Shown: positions 1-10,130 of the stretch, one piece after another
How positions within the stretch are numbered: position 1 is the first letter of the stretch
Layout of the letters: every line of letters starts with the position of its first letter
Origin: Lycocorax pyrrhopterus obiensis
Taxonomy: Eukaryota; Chordata; Aves; Passeriformes; Paradisaeidae
Direction: 5' to 3'
Assembly (NCBI GenBank): GCA_014706295.1
Contig: JACSVZ010000002.1
Location: 20,753,994-20,817,993, forward strand
Length of the DNA: 64,000 bases
Program-made: the position numbers and the translations under genes
Notes under the pieces: model-generated
What the model was told of the DNA's origin: nothing
Seen by the model: only the letters and a program-made list of their open reading frames with translations
The model's database searches: none

Positions 1-1270
1 CCAAGCTGGACAGGGACATATCCCAGCCTAAGGGATTTACATGTAACATCAGCCCATGTTTGGTGTAACAGCGAAGAGAAAACTCCCCCCTGGCCTGATG
101 GGAAGTGGGAGGCTGAAGTCTTCTTTGAACACTTACTAGAGAAAAGTGGGGTAAGAACAGCACCATGCCTTGTTTGAAAACTTAGGTGCTTTTCTGCTGT
201 GAAGAACAGCTTCAGCAGCTTCTTCTCCCTGGGTGGCTCAAAGATGTAAACTGCCCTCATGCCCTAGGCCCCACCTTCAGGTTTCAGGATGCTTGTATGT
301 TGGAGCTGCAGAGGGTTTCAGCACACGCCAGGGACTGCCCACCTCCCTCTTCAGTATCCTGGCTGCAGGACTCCTAACCTGGTGCTGCCAGCACCTGGAA
401 TGAGAAAAGCAGACTCCTTCTGCCCCCACAGCCCCTCCAGAGCCTGCACTGCATCCAGTTAGTCACACACTTGAGCAAAGGAAAGAGCAAAAAAAATAAG
501 TAAGATCCTTAGTCCCATAAGGATGGGAAAGGAGTAAATTGTTTTCACCCCTATCAGATGGAGGCAACAGTAAGTTTTACTTACAGATCAGTTCCAAACT
601 GCTATAGCAAGAGTGTCTGTACAACATGGAAGTACTACCCTTACTCTGAATGCTATTCATATTTACTGAACAACTTCAGTTTGCACTTACTCATTCCAGA
701 AAATCTGTACCTCAGTAAAAGCTTACAGAAAGCAGGCTTTACAGAAGTAATATGGAACACAGTAGCTACTTTCATGGGGCTGTGCTGTGGGTCCTTATTG
801 TGTTTAAATTTGACAAGTATGCTGCTCTGCAGAAGAAAACTTAAGTGTTCAGAGAGGACTTCCACTACTGCCTCCTGGAAGACTATGGCAAGGCAGAGTG
901 GAACCTGCATTTACACTGATGTTCAGCAGAGAACACCAAGCATGGTAGCTCTCCTTTTGTAAAAGGGGTTTAAATACTGGAATTGTCAGCAAAAAGGCAG
1001 GTTAGTCTCTCCTAACCCCCACTCCAGCCAAAGCCTTCATTTAGCTTCTGTAATACCAACAAGCCTTTGGGAACTAGTTTTTCCTAGAAAAATAAGTTAA
1101 TGCACCAAGTCAGCTGTTAACTTCGCAAGGTGCTGTCTGAGATAAGGGCCCACATGAACTATTTCTCTGCTACATAACTACTGTGTTTTATAAAGCCAAG
1201 TTTTAAGGTACTTCAGGCATTCCTGACATTTAGTAACTGCATTAACTAGTATATGGAAGCAAGATTACTT
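1..1270. other. Intergenic DNA downstream of VIM, no gene seen
   Basis: I see no recognisable exon, RNA gene or repeat here. The longest open frame (558-962, plus strand, 134 codons) looks like no family I know, is rich in Ser, Cys and Leu, and overlaps an equally open frame on the other strand. Both are best read as chance. The segment lies past the most distal candidate VIM poly(A) signal. Confidence 0.6.
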
Positions 1271-1297
1271 TTTATTAGCTTGAAGTATCATTTTATT
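1271..1297 (-). promoter_or_regulatory. VIM: Distal pair of candidate VIM poly(A) signals
   Basis: Two further AATAAA hexamers on the minus strand, at 1292-1297 and 1271-1276, about 555-580 bases after the stop. They could end a longer VIM transcript. The region is AT-rich, so chance occurrence is possible. Confidence 0.35.
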
Positions 1298-1541
1298 CAA
1301 GTGATAAGAAATATCATAATACATTATGCATCTGCCAGTTATAATCCATTTTAATTGGTTCCAAAACCTAAGCAGTAAATGAGTAAGACAGTTTATCTAG
1401 TTAAACTGAAAAAAACAGCATTCCACACAGCCAGTATTAGAGATGTCAACCGTATAATAATTCCAGCATTATGTTGTTATGGCTTTCCAGAAAGTCATGA
1501 AGTTAACAAATTAGAACACATCAAGAGCCATTTTCCAAAGA

Positions 1542-1547
1542 TTTATT
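1542..1547 (-). promoter_or_regulatory. VIM: VIM poly(A) signal, second AATAAA
   Basis: Canonical AATAAA on the minus strand. With the proximal copy it makes a closely spaced pair, so either could direct cleavage. Confidence 0.5.
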
Positions 1548-1569
1548 GAAGTAGCGACAGGTTGCTCAT

Positions 1570-1849
1570 ACTGTGCTGGAAAAAGCAGTTTTATTGAATT
1601 CAGATACTTAAAAACAGTATTGCAGCACAAGATATTGCTATTTGTAAACTAGGCTCCATTGTAAACTCTAATCCTTCAGGGAGAGTCAGTTTGTAAGATC
1701 TAAGACCTATTTCCTAGCATAATCATCTTGCGCTCATGGAAAAACTGCAGAAAGGCACTTGAAAGCTGTTTCTTCCTTTAAGACATGGACTTTTTCAATC
1801 TTGCTGGTAAGAATTTCTCCTTTAGTAAGTATGCATCGTCACTTCAGCT
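1570..1849 (-). other. VIM: VIM 3' untranslated region (proximal form)
   Basis: Minus-strand transcript sequence from the stop codon to just past the first canonical AATAAA at 1590-1595, which is about 255 bases below the stop. The exact cleavage site is inferred. Longer forms would run down to about 1250. Confidence 0.6.
1590..1595 (-). promoter_or_regulatory. VIM: VIM poly(A) signal, proximal AATAAA
   Basis: Canonical AATAAA on the minus strand, the first one after the VIM stop. A second AATAAA follows at 1542-1547, less than 50 bases downstream in the transcript. Confidence 0.6.
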
Positions 1850-1891
1850 TTACTCCAAGTCATCATGATGCTGAGAAGTTTCATTAATAAC
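1850..1891 (-). CDS. VIM: VIM coding exon 9 and stop (residues 447-459)
   Basis: Encodes [13 protein letters not shown] followed by TAA, the near-invariant C-terminus of vertebrate vimentin. Acceptor TTATTAG. The 3' untranslated region continues to lower coordinates. Confidence 0.96.
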   Translation of the reverse strand, partial: VINETSQHHDDLE

Positions 1892-4800
1892 CTAATAAAA
1901 AACAGAAACACTTGCACTAAGTTTTAGTAGGAAGACTGCTGTGGGGTTTTTAAGAGTTAGAAGTGGAACATCCACTTCCAAAATGTGAACAAGCAGGTAT
2001 CAGCTTTCACTTCTGAGAAATTCTAGTTTGTAAATAGCATACAGAAATAATTTAAGTTTTATTTACTTACACCAACAACAGCATCTTATCCTAAGCAAGT
2101 AAAGTACCTGTATTTCCTGCCACGTTTTCCTAAGGAAATCTTTTGAGAACTTGCTAACTCAGCTGAACTTAAATACCCAATACACAAGTAACAGTCAGCA
2201 ACTTAAGGTTTTACTATCAGATGAATTTTTTTTCCATAGAATCCTGGTTGCTATACCTGCATGTTCAGTCACACAGCCTGGAGTGCCAATTGCTGTTCTA
2301 CTCAATACTTACTACCACTTACAAGCTGCAGTAAGCAGTAGACAAACTTAAGAATTTAAGGTAACCAGCTGTGATAGAAATAAAATTAAAAGTTACCACC
2401 AACCTGTCCATCTCTAGTTTCGACGGTCTTAATTAGAAGTGTTCTCTTTGAGTGAGTGTCAACCATTGGCTGAGACTCAATGTTGGTTTCTGCAGAAGAA
2501 GATGTATTATTACCAATAGTCTAGACAAAGTGCCCCCTCAAAGAAATGGGGTGTAACAGATTTTAGTGTCTACTTTCAGAATCCCAATTTAGTATAAGCC
2601 AGGTCTTCTACATGTTCTCTCTGTGCCCCTTAAAGCACTTTCAGCAGGTATCCAAACTCATTACTTGCTATGTACCAATATTCAAAAATGTGTCCAGGAA
2701 CAAAAGAGCTGCTACCATCCAAGATTAAGTAATTGCAAATACTGTAGTTAGATCCAAGAAGAGTATTCACAACCAACTGCACTTATACAAGCTCAAAAAC
2801 CAGCATAAAAGGAACTATCCAGAACCCTCATGCTAATGATAGAGCAATTGCCTAAACTGAAGTAGCAGAAACAGCTTACCTCTCAGGTTCAAAGCAGCAA
2901 AGGTTGGAATAGGCATGTTAATCCTGAAGGAAAAAAGAAATTGATAAAATCAGACATGGGTATAAAGTATCTTCCAGTAATTACTGGTTTTAGAAAAGTG
3001 TCTGCATGTGATTACCTGCTCTCTTCACCTTCCAGCAGTTTTCTGTAGGTGGCAATCTCAATATCAAGGGCCATCTTTACATTCAGCAGGTCCTGGTACT
3101 CACGGAGATGGCGAGCCATTTCTTCCTTCATGTTCTGAATCTCATCCTGCAGGCGGCCAATAGTGTCCTGGTAGTTAGCAGCTTCAACAGCAAAATTCTC
3201 CTCCATTTCACGCATCTGGCGCTCCAGGGACTCATTCTGGAAGAGAATAGTGAAATCAAGCACTGCTGCAGTTCAGTCACTCTTCCCCACCCTCAAGACC
3301 CTTAACATTTTAAAAAAGGGAAAGTTGTGTTACATTAGCATACTTTCTGAAAATGCCCAGACATGTCCCAAATTTGTCATATCTTCCCTTTGCAAAGTCA
3401 AAGAGGGTTATTCTGCTATGTGATCTGAGATGTGCCACATATTTCTTTTACCAGGTGGCAAAGCCATCCTTTATAGTAAACTCAACACATGCAATTCAAG
3501 TCAGCATGCAGGCAGTCCTTACTAGAGGAGATTTGCAGGTGTGCTAAACACAGTTACATCCATTTCAATCCTGTCCTTAAGGCAGTCACGTTCCAGCAAC
3601 AGCAAAATTTGCACATTTTACTGCTCCTGAAGGTTTTTTTTATAACTTGAGCTGTACCTGACAGACAAGGCATAAACACTTTCAGAAAGTCCTAAATAAA
3701 CAGTGAATATTATACCAAGAGAATGAACTCATTGTTTACAGCTTAAGTAAGACTAGTTCAGTGTATCAATCTAGCCAGTGAACTGATGTGCATGGACACA
3801 AATTGAGCCCATAGCATCCTTTTCAAAAGTACTAACATGCTGCTGAATTGCACGGCAGATCACCTGCATTCACATCCGAATTCACAATTAAACTGCAGTG
3901 CTTAAAGCTGCAATGAAGAACAACAACTGCTGCCTTCTACTTACGCTTCCCTTCAGAGCATCGACTTCGCAGGTGAGAGACTGGATCTGTCTGCGGTACT
4001 CATTGGCTTCCTGCTTGGCCTGGCGCAGGGCATCGTTGTTCCTGTTAGCAGCTTCGGAGAGATCTGCAAACTGGAAAACCCCAGTCTGGTTAGCGTAACA
4101 CTTCAACAGAAATGGTGAAACAGACTTTCTGTGGACACAGCAGCTGAGAGCAACTGAAAGTATTACAAGGATTAGCACCTGAAATGCTTAAACATTAGCA
4201 TTGCTCTTAAAATGCCTCTCTAATTGTTATATTAGAATTCATGGCAAGCTTTCATACTTGTTTTCCCACCCTGTACGTTTCCCATCTTTCCATAATTTTT
4301 TCACTCATTTCTCCAGTACTTCATCCAACATCTGCTTTCAGGTACAAGCACAAGAAAGACTCCCAGTGTTTATCCATTACTTTGATGCTGTAGTTATGGC
4401 ACAAAATGTTTTCAGTTGTACCCTTCCCAGACTAGGATTTTAAACAAGACTTTGTGTCACAGTTATGTTCGTGTCCATTAGAGGGAACAGCAAGTGCTAC
4501 AGCAAAGCTGTTACATACAATTAGTTCCAGTGCCTGATGCATTTTACTTACTTTGGACTTGTACCATTCTTCAGCTTCCTGAAGATTCTTAGCAGCAACG
4601 CTTTCGTACTGTTGGCGAACATCACGCAGGGCAGCAGTAAGATCAGGCTTAGAAACATCCATATCAATTTGGATGTGCTGTTCCTGGAGTTGGGCCTGCA
4701 ATTCTCGGATTTCCTTAGAGAGAAGCAGACACTCAAGATTATTGCACAAAAGCACACAGATCATACACAGGTGGGGACTCTGGGACAGAACCAGCAAAGA

Positions 4801-7800
4801 GCTGCCTTGCTAGACAGTCTGCATCTAAACACAGACCTCGTTTCTCAGCTTACCTCATCATGAAGCTTCTTCAAGAAGACAATCTCCTCTTGCAGGGACT
4901 CAACTTTGCGCTCAAGATCAAGACGTGCCAGAGAGGCATTGTCAACATCCTGATGAGAGAGAAGAATGAATCATAATCTTACAAAACTGATGTAGAAAAG
5001 TCTCTTACAGCACATTCAGCAGCATACAGACTGATGCTACATCTGAGCTTTTTGACAAGACAACAGGAAATCAAAAGCTGTAAAAAAACCTTTTGGCCAT
5101 CTCCTAACCTAGCCTTAAACAATTATATACACCTTCATTGTGAATTTGCAGACTATACCACTTACGCTGACTGTATCATTTTTGCTGACATGCCGCTAAG
5201 CATGATCAAGAGCACACAGATCATGGTGGGTGTAAATCCTACAAGTACTTGAGTCAGAAGTCAGCACTAAGCGCTTCTAGCTTGACTACAGTGAAAAGTG
5301 TTAAGTCTTGCAATCTGCAAACTTCCACTTTTCAGTGGGTTTTGAAAGTGCAACACATGTGCCTTCATGCCTATCAGTGGGCTTAACTTATGGACTCCTT
5401 GGTGACCAAAGACAGAGTCCCTAAAGTCCACAGATCACAGTTTTAAAGCATACTTGTAAAGCTGGTGAGGTACGTATAGGAACTGCAGCATTTACTTCAT
5501 GCAGGTCAACAGATCTCCCTTGAGAAAAAGAAGGTATGAGCATAAACAAACTGAGCCACTCATCATTGCCTACACCCTCACAGTTGCTGGCAAAGACTCC
5601 ACCTTTTGCTGGACTGAGATAGTCTTAATCAACAGCAAAAATTCATTTAGAGGATAACAGAAGACACGTCATGGATGTTACATGGGAGCAGCCTGAATTA
5701 GTTCAAAAACGTAACTTTAAACATTGAATGGGAACTTTTTGCATTTTGAATGTGTAGGGCGTTTAGCTTGCAAAGGGGAAGATTGTTTCCTTCACACTAG
5801 TTACATACACAGCCACATGCTTGTGCTCACAGGGTATTAACATATCAGGTTCTCACGGCTTACTCTAAAGCTATTTTGGATTGCCCAAAGCATAAGCATT
5901 CCTAATCAGCAGCTCTCTTTATTATGGCACCTTTGAAAGGAGTGTTTTCTTTAGACTCCTAGAAAGCCTTCCTTGGATCACTCCTACTCTGGGGCAAGGT
6001 CCTTGCTCCAGAAAAATTATTTTGTTTACTTTATCCAGCAAAACACTCCTTTCACGCGTCATTCCATAACTTTTCTATCAATTCCAGTTTTACACCCACA
6101 GTTCAGATCAGCTCTGTTTTTCAGTTCAGGGAAAGAATTTCCTAATTAATTTGTTCTCCTCCCCCCAAAACCCCTCAAGATCATTCTAGCAGAAAATTAC
6201 ATGGCTATGACCCAAAATGTTTACACAATTGGCCAGACATCCAAAGATTTTCTAGAGGATTTTAGAGAAATCTTTACCCTGAAGGCTATTAATTTTTTTC
6301 GTAACAACAGAATAGCTACAGGATTTTAGGACCTTATGGTAAATTGAAAACAACTTAAACTGAAGACACTTACAATATACGGTAGGTACTTTACTATATG
6401 CTATCATTTATATACTTCCTATCATTAAGATTCCGTGTTTCAGTAGTTCTCAGATATATGGAGAACCACATAAACAAATAAGCTACCTGTAGCCTGAACA
6501 AACACATACAAGTTATAGATACATGCAGTTGCAGTATGCACTGATTTTATTCTAGGAGATTCTTCAATGCAAGCCACACAGTTTGCAGGGTTGAGCATCC
6601 ATTTTTACCTCAGACAAACCTCCTGTTAGCCAGGACCTGACGCGTTAGTCTTGTCACGGGTTCAGGACCTATTCCTTGCCGCTGGACTAGCTGGCAAAGC
6701 TGCAGTAAATAACGTTCTCACTAACTGTGATGCTTGTCCTGCCCCAAAGGAAAGTACTCACTGAACCTCCTCATTTATTTTATGCAGTGTGTCCTTCAGC
6801 ACATGAGTAAAATCACATCTTTGCCCAGAAAAAATAAATTAAAATTTAGTACGTATGATCTGAACAGTCTCTGAAACAGGCAGCTTTTGGAAATAAAAGC
6901 TTAAGTTCAAATATTTGTTCTTTATTTTAAAATACTGAAGTACAGAATTGTTCCATCAAGTAAAAAGTAGCTTTGATGATACATCAGAACAGCAAAGTAC
7001 CTGCTGAAGTGTTCCAAATCTATACAACTTTCCAGTGGAAAAATATAATGATTTAATAAAAAGCTGCACATTTCTTTAAAATGGAAAGCATAACAGGATA
7101 TTTCAGCTTCTGTGTTCTAGGAATTTAATTTCACTTTCAGAAGAACAAAACTTAGACTGAAACAGATTTAGGTTTCAAAACCTGCATGTTAACTCCACCC
7201 TTGCCAGTAAGGAAAAATGAGGTATGACTGAAGTTCAAATCAAGCACACCAGCATGCACCAGTTATGTCATGAGTAGATTTAGTATAGTTTCCACAGACA
7301 ATGATTTGCATTTCTTACGCACAAGCTACAGTTTAGGAGGTTAAATGGATCCAATTCTGACTGTCCTGCATGCACACATCTGTTAGAGGCTGAGCTCCTG
7401 AGTGATGCCGTCCCAAAGTACAGGGAAGAGCTGGATAATCAGTGTGGGGTATGCGCAGCAAGCCAAGTTCACTTTAAAGCCTAGAGCCTTCATAAAGTTC
7501 GACTGGTTTGAAATACAGACATGCCTAGAGTGCACCAATTAAATATGAAAGATCATTTAAAAGCCAACCTTAAGTCAATTGATCCTTCAACTGAATTCAG
7601 CAATGAATCAGAGTAGATGAGGTTCTCTAAAACTTAAGTTAAATGCTCCTTCATAGAACTTCATACTACATTAAATTGTCTTAGCACTCAAAAAAACCCC
7701 AGAAGTTTAAATTAAGGCAGTATCTCAAACTGTTGTTTCAAACTTCTGTCCTCAGAGCGCCAGTGGAGACTGAATTCCCAGGCTCTGAATGGGAATAGGT

Positions 7801-9741
7801 GTTTCAGTTTCCCCACACTATCTCATGAACACACCTGCTCTCCTTCAAGGACTATAAACATAATGCAGCCAAAAGCCTTTCCCAGGAAAATACTGACAAT
7901 CAAGTACTGATTTCCTGAATAGTGACTTCTAAAAATGCCTATGAAGAGCTCTGGGACAAAGTCAGCCCGTACCCAGCTGCCTGGAGATATGGGCAGTCAC
8001 TTCCAGCCTGGAAGAATGCTAGCAATGCTGTTTTACACCAGCAGTTTTAGGGAAGAGACCTTGTTTTGAGAAGGCACATTCCTAAATATCTCCTAGTCCA
8101 AACAAAGCTTAATCGAAGTTGAAAGCTGGTTTTGCACAAGTGAAAACTTGAGCTTAAGAATTTTCAAACACTGTTTGCACAGTTGTTTCTGGTTGTCATG
8201 TAGGTTTTACTTTATTCGGGTAACATCACAGCATCCTACAAAGACTGAACTCTAACATAACTTGTTTCTTAGGTTAGTATCTTTGTTTTGCAGAGGATTA
8301 AATTCCGTGTTCTTAATGGACACCCAGAGGAGGCAGGCTCAATCCTGTGACCTCGCCCCAAGGAACATATTGTCTGCTTCTTGTCAGCAGAAAACACCCA
8401 CATGAAAAACCTTAAATTTGAAACTGTTGCCCAGTAATGCACTGACCAGCGATTCATCAAAAAGGAGTTCTGCTTTGTACAAAAACTGGACCATAATAGA
8501 CACATTTCGCTAGAAATATGCCCGCACCATTACACATTTAGTAAGAATGCAGCCCACTGCGCCCTCCTCTCTGACACAAAGGGATCTATTATTTCAATCT
8601 GCTGCCACCACACTTGCCATAATGCCTGTATCTGCATTCCACGGTGAATCCCATAGAAACCATTAATACCCTTCAGCCAAGCGAGCAGATGGCCCCCTTT
8701 CACTTTTATTGGATCGGAAAGTGATTCCACGTTGGGGCGGTTTTTGTAAAACGGGCTAGACTTGGATAAAGCAGGACAATAGTTTCCCACCCCTCCCCTC
8801 AGACCGCAGCATCCCCCTAAAGAAAACACGGAGGGCTTGCGTGAGAACTGACGGAATCTCTTTGTGCAAGGAAAGCAAACTTCTGCACTCCCACCCTCCG
8901 CCCCAGGCACAGCCACCACCTCCTCGGGCCCCTCCCTCCTCCACCACCGCTAACCTGTCTGAAAGACTGCAGGGTGTTCTCGGCCTCCTCCCTCTGAAGC
9001 ATCTCCTCTTGCAACCTGGAAGGGGCAAGACAGCGGTGAGGAGGGAGCGGGGGTCGCCCAAATCCCTCCCCACAGCCTCCCGCCGGCCGGTACCGCTCGG
9101 GATGCTCAGGGGCTGCCTCCGCGCCAGGGGACAGGGCGGGGGGGGGGAGCCAGTGGGAGGCGCCGGCAGCCCGAACCCGCGTCCCCCCGGCACACTCACT
9201 TCTCCCGCAGCCGCATGATGTCGTCGGCGAGGTTGTCCCGCTCCACTTCCACGCGTGCCTTGTCGTTGGTGAGCTGGTCCACCTGTCGCCGCAGCTCCCG
9301 CATCTCCTCCTCGTAGAGGTCGCCCAGGCGGGACGTGCCCTTGCCCTTGAGCTGCTCCAGCTCGGCCAGCAGGATCTTGTTTTGCTGCTCCAGGAAGCGC
9401 ACCTTGTCGATGTAGTTGGCGAAGCGGTCATTAAGCTCCTGCAGCTCAACCTTCTCATTAGTGCGGTTCGCCTTAAACTCCGTGTTGATGGCGTCGGCCA
9501 GGGAGAAGTCTACGGAGTCGTGGAGCCGCATGGGCGGCATGCTGCTCCGCAGCCGCACCGACGTCGTCTTGGTGGCGTACATGCCGCCGGGCGAGGCGGA
9601 CACGTACCGGGCGCTGCTGGGCCGCAGGGCACTGCCCAGCGAGTACCGGCTGCTGGACGTGATGTAGCGGGTGCCGGTGCTGGGGCGGCTGCCCCCGCCG
9701 AACATGCGGCGGTACGAGGAGTTTTTCGTGCTGATGCTCAT
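1850..9741 (-). CDS. VIM: Vimentin, type III intermediate filament protein (complete, 9 exons)
   Basis: Vimentin forms the cytoplasmic intermediate filament network of mesenchymal cells. The coding exons on the minus strand are 9200-9741, 8955-9015, 4854-4949, 4552-4713, 3945-4070, 3016-3236, 2880-2923, 2404-2489 and 1850-1891. Their sizes (542, 61, 96, 162, 126, 221, 44, 86, 42) sum to 1380 bases, or 459 residues plus stop, close to the usual 460-466. Visible parts are the Arg/Ser/Tyr-rich head with SSYRRMFGG (8-16), the helix-initiation motif [19 protein letters not shown] (103-121), heptad coiled coil to about residue 401, the helix-termination motif [10 protein letters not shown] (392-401), and a tail ending [16 protein letters not shown]. 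One cysteine (Cys321, in LTCEVDAL) matches the single cysteine of mammalian vimentin. Tail and coil sequences fit vimentin better than desmin, GFAP or peripherin. All introns are GT/AG. It lies head to head with TRDMT1. Confidence 0.98.
2404..2489 (-). CDS. VIM: VIM coding exon 8 (residues 418-446)
   Basis: An 86-base exon encoding [20 protein letters not shown] followed by KTVETRDGQ in the tail. Acceptor CTGCAG. The donor GTTGGT is a weak match to consensus but keeps the frame. Confidence 0.95.
2880..2923 (-). CDS. VIM: VIM coding exon 7 (residues 403-418)
   Basis: A 44-base exon encoding [14 protein letters not shown] at the start of the tail. Mammalian vimentin exon 7 has the same size. 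Acceptor CTTCAG, donor GTAAGC. Too short to show as an open reading frame on its own. Confidence 0.95.
3016..3236 (-). CDS. VIM: VIM coding exon 6 (residues 330-403)
   Basis: A 221-base exon encoding [20 protein letters not shown] through the helix-termination motif [10 protein letters not shown]. It ends inside the Arg403 codon. Acceptor TTCCAG, donor GTAATC. Confidence 0.97.
3945..4070 (-). CDS. VIM: VIM coding exon 5 (residues 288-329)
   Basis: A 126-base phase 0 exon beginning [20 protein letters not shown]. It carries the only cysteine of the protein (Cys321, [11 protein letters not shown]). Acceptor TTCCAG, donor GTAAGT. Confidence 0.97.
4552..4713 (-). CDS. VIM: VIM coding exon 4 (residues 234-287)
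   Basis: A 162-base phase 0 exon. It contains [20 protein letters not shown] and ends EEWYKSK, the end of coil 1B, the linker and the start of coil 2. Acceptor CTCTAAG, donor GTAAGT. Confidence 0.97.
4854..4949 (-). CDS. VIM: VIM coding exon 3 (residues 202-233)
   Basis: A 96-base exon in phase 0, beginning [15 protein letters not shown] and ending FLKKLHDE. Acceptor CATCAG, donor GTAAGC. It is separated from exon 2 by the largest intron of the gene (4.0 kb). Confidence 0.97.
4950..8954 (-). other. VIM: VIM intron 2 (4.0 kb)
   Basis: The longest VIM intron. I saw no repeat family or exon-like segment in it. The open frames at 8269-8505 and 8530-8919 have no recognisable product, and the second runs into the GC-rich edge of the promoter region. 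Confidence 0.7.
8955..9015 (-). CDS. VIM: VIM coding exon 2 (residues 181-201)
   Basis: A 61-base exon encoding [20 protein letters not shown] in coil 1B. It completes the split Lys181 codon. Acceptor TTCCAG, donor GTTAGC. Intron 1 is only 184 bases. Confidence 0.97.
9200..9741 (-). CDS. VIM: VIM coding exon 1 (residues 1-181)
   Basis: Encodes the whole head, coil 1A and the start of coil 1B. The start codon at 9739-9741 opens [14 protein letters not shown], the expected vimentin N-terminus. The exon ends with two bases of the Lys181 codon, followed by the donor GTGAGT. Confidence 0.98.
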
Positions 9742-9832
9742 AGCGACGGCGGCGCGGGCTTTGTAATCCGGGAGAGCAGCAGGACGACCGAGGCTTGCGG
9801 CGAAGAAGGGCGGTGGCCGCCGCCCCGGCCCC

Positions 9833-9905
9833 TACTTATGGGCGCCGCCGGGCCCGCCCCGCCGGGCCCGCCCCGCCTCGCCTCTCCTCCGGGGAAGGGG
9901 CGGCG
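9833..9905 (-). promoter_or_regulatory. VIM: Putative VIM core promoter: TATA-like box and GC boxes
   Basis: On the minus strand the sequence CCCATAAGTAGG at about 9832-9843 is the only TATA-like element near the start. It lies about 95 bases upstream of the ATG. Immediately upstream are repeated GGGCGGG-type GC boxes (9850-9905), and a CCAAT sits further out at 10096-10100. A transcription start near 9805-9810 is inferred from the usual 25-30 base spacing, not observed. Confidence 0.45.
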
Positions 9906-10130
9906 GCCGGCGCGGACACAAAGGCGGCGAGGGGGGCGGCTCGGGCGGTGGAGGGTGGGCGGTAGCCTGTGCTGTGGCTGAGCCCTGAGAGGTTTCCGCT
10001 GGGGCTGCGGGACGTGGCAGGGTGGGTGCTGTGGGGCGGAGGCCCGCGCAGGGGGCGCGGGGATCCCCGGCACGGCGCGCCCCGGCCCCGGGAGGATTGG
10101 GGGTGATAGCAGCGGCATCCTTGGCGTCGC

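Larger units (their letters stand above)
8880..10130. promoter_or_regulatory. VIM: CpG-rich island over VIM exons 1-2 and promoter
   Basis: GC-rich, CpG-dense sequence covers exons 1-2 and about 400 bases upstream of the start codon, in sharp contrast to the AT-rich flanks. It creates many overlapping long open frames on both strands (for example 9382-9981 plus and 9832-10240 minus) that are composition artefacts. Boundaries are by eye. Confidence 0.8.
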
